A DNA stretch of 21,768 nucleotides from Plantago elongata (lineage: Eukaryota > Streptophyta > Magnoliopsida > Lamiales > Plantaginaceae), in the NCBI GenBank assembly GCA_036897095.1, contig JAYMSP010002954.1, positions 1 to 21,768 of the forward strand, written 5' to 3'. The translations under genes were made by a program, and so were the position numbers. The notes under the pieces were generated by a model that saw only the letters and a program-made list of their open reading frames with translations, made no database searches and was not told the DNA's origin. Below, in pieces: positions 18,542 through 21,768 of this stretch. Numbering within the stretch: the stretch's first letter is position 1; each line of letters starts with the position of its first letter.

Positions 18542-19699
18542 TTTTTTTTTTTTTTAATGAAAGAGAGCCTAGGCTCTCGGATTTTATATATATATATTAA
18601 ATTCATGGCGGTTTAAAAGAACCCGCGAAAACAAAAAGTCGCAGAATAATTACATTCCACCAAAAGACCCAGCTAACTAACCACTTTACTATGCTATTTC
18701 CATATACAAAATATACCGAAGGAGACAATATAGAAGACGTCGTGTATGTGACTTTCTCCTTGTTAGTGGAACCAAAAGAACTATTATGTCATGCCAAAGT
18801 TCGCTCCTTTGCAAGCCAGTTGTACCAAACAATACCAAAGTTCTGTCGGCATCTACCTATCTAGCCATCTGAATTCGGCCTGTAAGTGTGTGTCCAAAAT
18901 GGGACCTGTAATGCCATGTTCATGTACATATCCTATTCATAGCTCTGAGAAGATAAACTGCAGGCTGATATATAATTAGGCTTCTATCAAGTGAACCCAC
19001 AACAGGCCAGGCTGCAAGAGGAGTACTTCAAACTTTTCGCAAAGTAATACCAGAAAATGAATCAGAGATAAAGCAACTTGTGAGTCAATCTCTCTCAGTA
19101 CCAACAGCAAAAGTAAACCAGTAACTGAAGTGCATCGCTACCAAACTTGTTCAAACTGTGCAATAACATCACAATCATGTCCACGCCACCCTGAATAATA
19201 TTTCTCCTCATGTGTGTGCAAAAAAGGATATGTGTAAATCCTAGTAGAAGTGGAGAAGAGGAAGAAAGATGCAAGAAATCATAGAGTATCTTTACTAGTG
19301 TGAGGGGAGGCAGGGGATCTCTCCTCAACAAATAGAGTGTCATTAGTACGCCCTTTCTTGCATCCCAAACACTCACAATTATGTATGAATGCAACAAATA
19401 AACTGCAGGAGGGTTAGATCCCCTCCAATCCCTAACCATCCTGCTGAAAATGTTTCTTCCCTCCCCTAGTGATTCCCCTTCACTGGACAGGTAGCAACGT
19501 AACTCAGACTCGAAAAGACAAACTGCAGGTAAAAATGACTTGTGTGGTTTATGGGAACAAAGCAGTAGAGTGCAATTTTTACGGGACATGGAGACACAAC
19601 AGTATGCTACAGTTTTAAAAGATAGACTGCAGACCTGGAGAGGTGTAATACAGTCTCGAAGAAGGTTGCTACGATTATGGAAGGCAACAAACTGCATAG
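18542..19699 (-). mobile_element. LINE-like retroelement insertion with 20-bp target duplication
   Basis: TCATCCAACTTTAACTTTTT occurs at 18522-18541 and again at 19700-19719, a 20-bp perfect direct repeat. The left boundary carries a T run (18537-18555), which is a poly(A) tail on the minus strand, so the insert is a minus-strand, poly(A)-primed retroinsertion of about 1.16 kb. Next to the tail are a perfect 16-bp palindrome (18563-18578) and an AT repeat, followed by non-coding DNA. A 202-codon minus-strand frame (19095-19703) runs across the upper end but shows no reverse transcriptase, RNase H or zinc-knuckle motif. It could be a 5'-truncated LINE with a long 3' UTR or a retroposed transcript. 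It sits about 30 bp after the transporter stop codon, in the former 3' UTR. Confidence 0.72.
18563..18578. repeat. Perfect 16-bp palindrome beside the poly(T) tract
   Basis: GAGAGCCTAGGCTCTC is fully self-complementary. In the sense of the inserted element it lies 7 nt before the poly(A) tail, where a 3'-terminal stem could serve reverse-transcriptase recognition, as known for some LINE and SINE pairs. Confidence 0.75.
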
Positions 19700-19719
19700 T
19701 CATCCAACTTTAACTTTTT

Positions 19720-20011
19720 CCTCTTGCTGTACCATCTAATGACCAAAAGCTTGAAGAATAAAATATAAGGAAAACTGATGATGTAATTGCTCAGAGACAA
19801 TTCAATTTACCATTTAGTAGTTTATTGTACAAATTTTCTGCAAGTTGAAATGGAACGGTGCAAAATGAACATGGTGATAGTACAAGATACACTGGAGCTG
19901 TTCAATCAATATCAGGTTTCATAACATCTGAAGAATGAGAATTCAGGTGATGGACAAGCATCTGAAATTGCTCTTTTGATACGGCAATTACATATACAAA
20001 AGTGGTAGTAA
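19720..20011. other. Spacer, probable remnant of the transporter 3' UTR
   Basis: The sequence continues from the right copy of the target duplication, so 19720 onward should be what followed 18541 before the insertion. I see no frame or repeat in it. Confidence 0.45.
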
Positions 20012-20721
20012 GACCACTCACATTACTTCCAACAATGGAAGTGGTCATTGGGTTCGGCCGGCCGTCCGGTAGGCGAGAAGAACAAGAAGTCGTTGAACAG
20101 TGGCTGTTGGGGCCTGTCCCACCCCAACGGCCATATGGCCCATTTTTTTAAATTTTCTTTTTTTTAGTAATTAAATCTGAATTTATTTTTAAAAAACACC
20201 AACAGCTATATTTTTCCGAACTCTATAAATATAACTTATTTTCACATCATTTCACACCACTTCATTTTTCTTTCTTTTTCACTTCTTAAACTCAAAATGT
20301 CTTCATCATCAATCCAAAAACACATTCTATTATCGTCCAGTTCCGATGACGATGTAGAAAAATCACCAAATTGGAGTGATTATGAAAGTTCCACTTCAAA
20401 CACTCAGCCCGATTATTACATACGTGCTACCCAACTCCTTAAAGAAGCCGTTCCTATTATATTCACCCACACCGAGCAATCTCAATCCCGGCCAAGACGG
20501 TCGAGATACACCCGCGAGTGTATTGAGCGGGACAAGGAAACAATTGTGAATCATCTCGAACGTGATTACTTTGTTGAACGGCTACATGTGGACGGTCAAG
20601 TTCCGACATCATTTTAAGATGGCCCATTAGACAGGACTTTCGACTGCAGTAGCCATCAGAGTGGTCATTATCAATGACCACAACTATTTACGGTCATCAA
20701 GATGACCCATTGAGAATGATC
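20012..20721 (+). mobile_element. Internally deleted PIF/Harbinger-like element
   Basis: GACCACTC (20012-20019) opens the left end and is preceded by TAA. Inverted counterparts exist at 20659-20666 (GAGTGGTC, perfect) and at about 20714-20721 (GAATGATC, weaker), so the right end is ambiguous; a clean 3-bp TWA target duplication is not confirmed. Short palindromes crowd both ends (ACTTCCA 20025-20031 with TGGAAGT 20036-20042; GTGGTCATT 20661-20669 with AATGACCAC 20673-20681). The body carries its own TATA box (TATAAATA, 20224-20231), a CT-rich leader and the first part of a Harbinger transposase gene joined directly to the right end. Confidence 0.65.
20297..20617 (+). pseudogene. N-terminal fragment of a Harbinger-type transposase
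   Basis: The ATG at 20297 starts a 106-residue frame with a Ser/Asp/Glu-rich head (MSSSS, then SSSSDDDVE) and a basic segment (RPRRSRYTRECIERDKE) followed by LERDYF. This is the layout seen at the start of plant PIF/Harbinger (ALP1-like) nucleases, which normally run to about 350-450 residues and carry a DDE catalytic core. The frame stops at 20615-20617, about 50 bp before the nearer candidate right end, so the whole catalytic region is missing. An upstream TATA box and leader remain, so a short transcript is possible. Assignment rests on pattern recognition only. Confidence 0.55.
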
Positions 20722-21080
20722 TATGCGAACCAAGATTTGCATAATATAGCAGAATTATCAAGAAACAACCCGATACTGCTACAAGATTTGCACCAAAGTT
20801 TGGGTATATATGCCCTTTAACTTCTTCTATTTCTTGGTATTGCCATACAAAGTTCAACTTGCTTAATACAGAAAACAGGGCGAGAAAAAAAATGGAAACA
20901 TGGATTACTCATTACTGAATCTGCACTCACTAGATACATCAACAGAACCTAGAAAGAATTAAGATCAAAACCACATTGATCAGGAAAAACACCGTCGCCG
21001 GAAGGACAATCCAAACATAACCGAGGCCTATATAATTTAGCAAGGGAGTGTAAATCTGTTCAGACACTTCAGTTGGATTT
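20722..21080. other. Spacer / presumed 3' UTR of AUG1
   Basis: No gene is visible between the Harbinger-like element and the AUG1 stop codon. The upper part should be the AUG1 3' UTR, since that gene reads leftward. Confidence 0.5.
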
Positions 21081-21768
21081 TCATTCAGACGCAAGGGCAG
21101 ATTGCAAAACATCTTCAAGGTACTTTTCAGCAGCTGCATATTGCCTCTTCTTGTCTTCAATTGCCAATGCAGCTAGTGCCTTGTCCTGAATATGATCACG
21201 GAATAAAACAACATTAATCTATCATAGTTGAAATAATGGAGCAGAACAAGTGCAGTAGATAGTCAATTAGGAAACAAACCGGTGGCAAGTCTTGGTAGCT
21301 TCTCAAGGTGTCAAGGATTGGTTTGGTTTTCTTCTCCAAATCCTTCTGGTGCTCTGCCATTTCAACCAGTACTCCATGACTAATCTCAGGACTGTAACCA
21401 ACCCGATTGAGCATTGCCTGTGATAAACATCATTGTAAAAGAATCATGTCCAAACTTGTCTTCTCCACATTCTTTTCTTTTAATTTTTATTTCTTATTTT
21501 CTTGGAACCTTAATTAGTACATGTCATATATGAAATGTGCCCCATTGTAACATAGAAGTACCAACAACAATACAAAAGATCAACTGAGACAGACTATTCT
21601 TTCATTACTTGTATTGAAACAAGCAAAATAGGTCGATTTGTAAGAATGATAGGAGATGGATGTGAAAACAAAACATCTGTATCTATTTATCATAGGTATG
21701 CCTGTTATACCTTATAATTAGAATACTGGTGGAGGTACTGTCTTTCCTTCTGCTCCATTATTGCCAAG
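21081..21768 (-). CDS. AUG1: HAUS augmin-like complex subunit 1 (AUG1), C-terminal exons
   Basis: The last three exons of a gene that continues past the window edge are present: 21768 (cut) to 21711, 21417-21280 and 21185-21081, all joined in phase 0, with TGA at 21083-21081. Together they encode about 99 residues. Segments such as RVGYSPEISHGVLVEMAEHQ, KTKPILDTLRSYQDLPP and DKALAALAIEDKKRQYAAAE are characteristic of plant HAUS1/AUG1; the exon before carries LAIMEQKERQYLHQY. AUG1 is a coiled-coil subunit of augmin, which brings gamma-tubulin complexes to existing microtubules for branching nucleation in the spindle and phragmoplast. The heptad-like, charged composition fits a coiled coil. The N-terminal two thirds and promoter are outside the window. 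Confidence 0.9.

Noticed and set aside
19095-19703. 202-codon minus-strand frame as a new gene
   Set aside because: It crosses the boundary of the retroinsertion into the target duplication, has no recognisable domain and no conserved-looking composition; treated as a chance frame.

Overview
The window looks like nuclear DNA from a flowering plant, most likely a eudicot. It has intron-split genes with GT-AG junctions, AT-rich spacers, and plant-only or plant-typical families: a GUX-type xylan glucuronosyltransferase, a Shewanella-like phosphatase, a plastid trigger-factor N-domain protein, a class IV chitinase relic, a URGT-type nucleotide-sugar transporter and the AUG1/HAUS1 subunit of augmin. 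The species cannot be fixed from the sequence. I reconstructed exons by matching reading phase to splice sites, without transcripts or alignments.

Layout: 1-347 is low complexity. 348-1034 is a non-autonomous hAT-like element. 1035-1900 is spacer with a strong hairpin. 2142-5629 (+) is GUX in four coding exons, followed tail to tail by the intronless SLP2-like gene at 6451-7608 (-). The SLP2 TATA box lies next to a MITE-like element (7724-7971), then a second small inverted-repeat element and a LINE ORF2 remnant. 9108-12168 (-) is an eight-exon trigger-factor N-domain gene with a 14-nt microexon, a possible tandem NAGNAG acceptor and a tRNA-derived SINE in one intron.

From 12.2 to 20.8 kb the window is mostly transposons and decaying genes: a second MITE-like unit upstream of the trigger-factor gene, the 3' end of a minus-strand Ty1/copia element (about 13.3-14.65 kb), unassigned element-like DNA to 15.1 kb, a frameshifted class IV chitinase pseudogene (15197-16262), an element with arms of about 300 bp in long inverted repeat (16388-17077), a transporter copy lacking exon 1 (17348-18492), a LINE-like insertion with 20-bp target duplications (18542-19699), and an internally deleted PIF/Harbinger element (about 20012-20721). 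The right edge holds the last three exons of AUG1 on the minus strand.

The genes do not form an operon or pathway cluster. GUX and the transporter family both belong to Golgi cell-wall polysaccharide synthesis, but the transporter copy looks broken, so I read their proximity as coincidence. I found no convincing new biological system. The observations most worth a second look are the microexon and N-domain-only architecture of the trigger-factor protein, the transporter copy with altered splice sites, and the related repeats upstream of two neighbouring genes.
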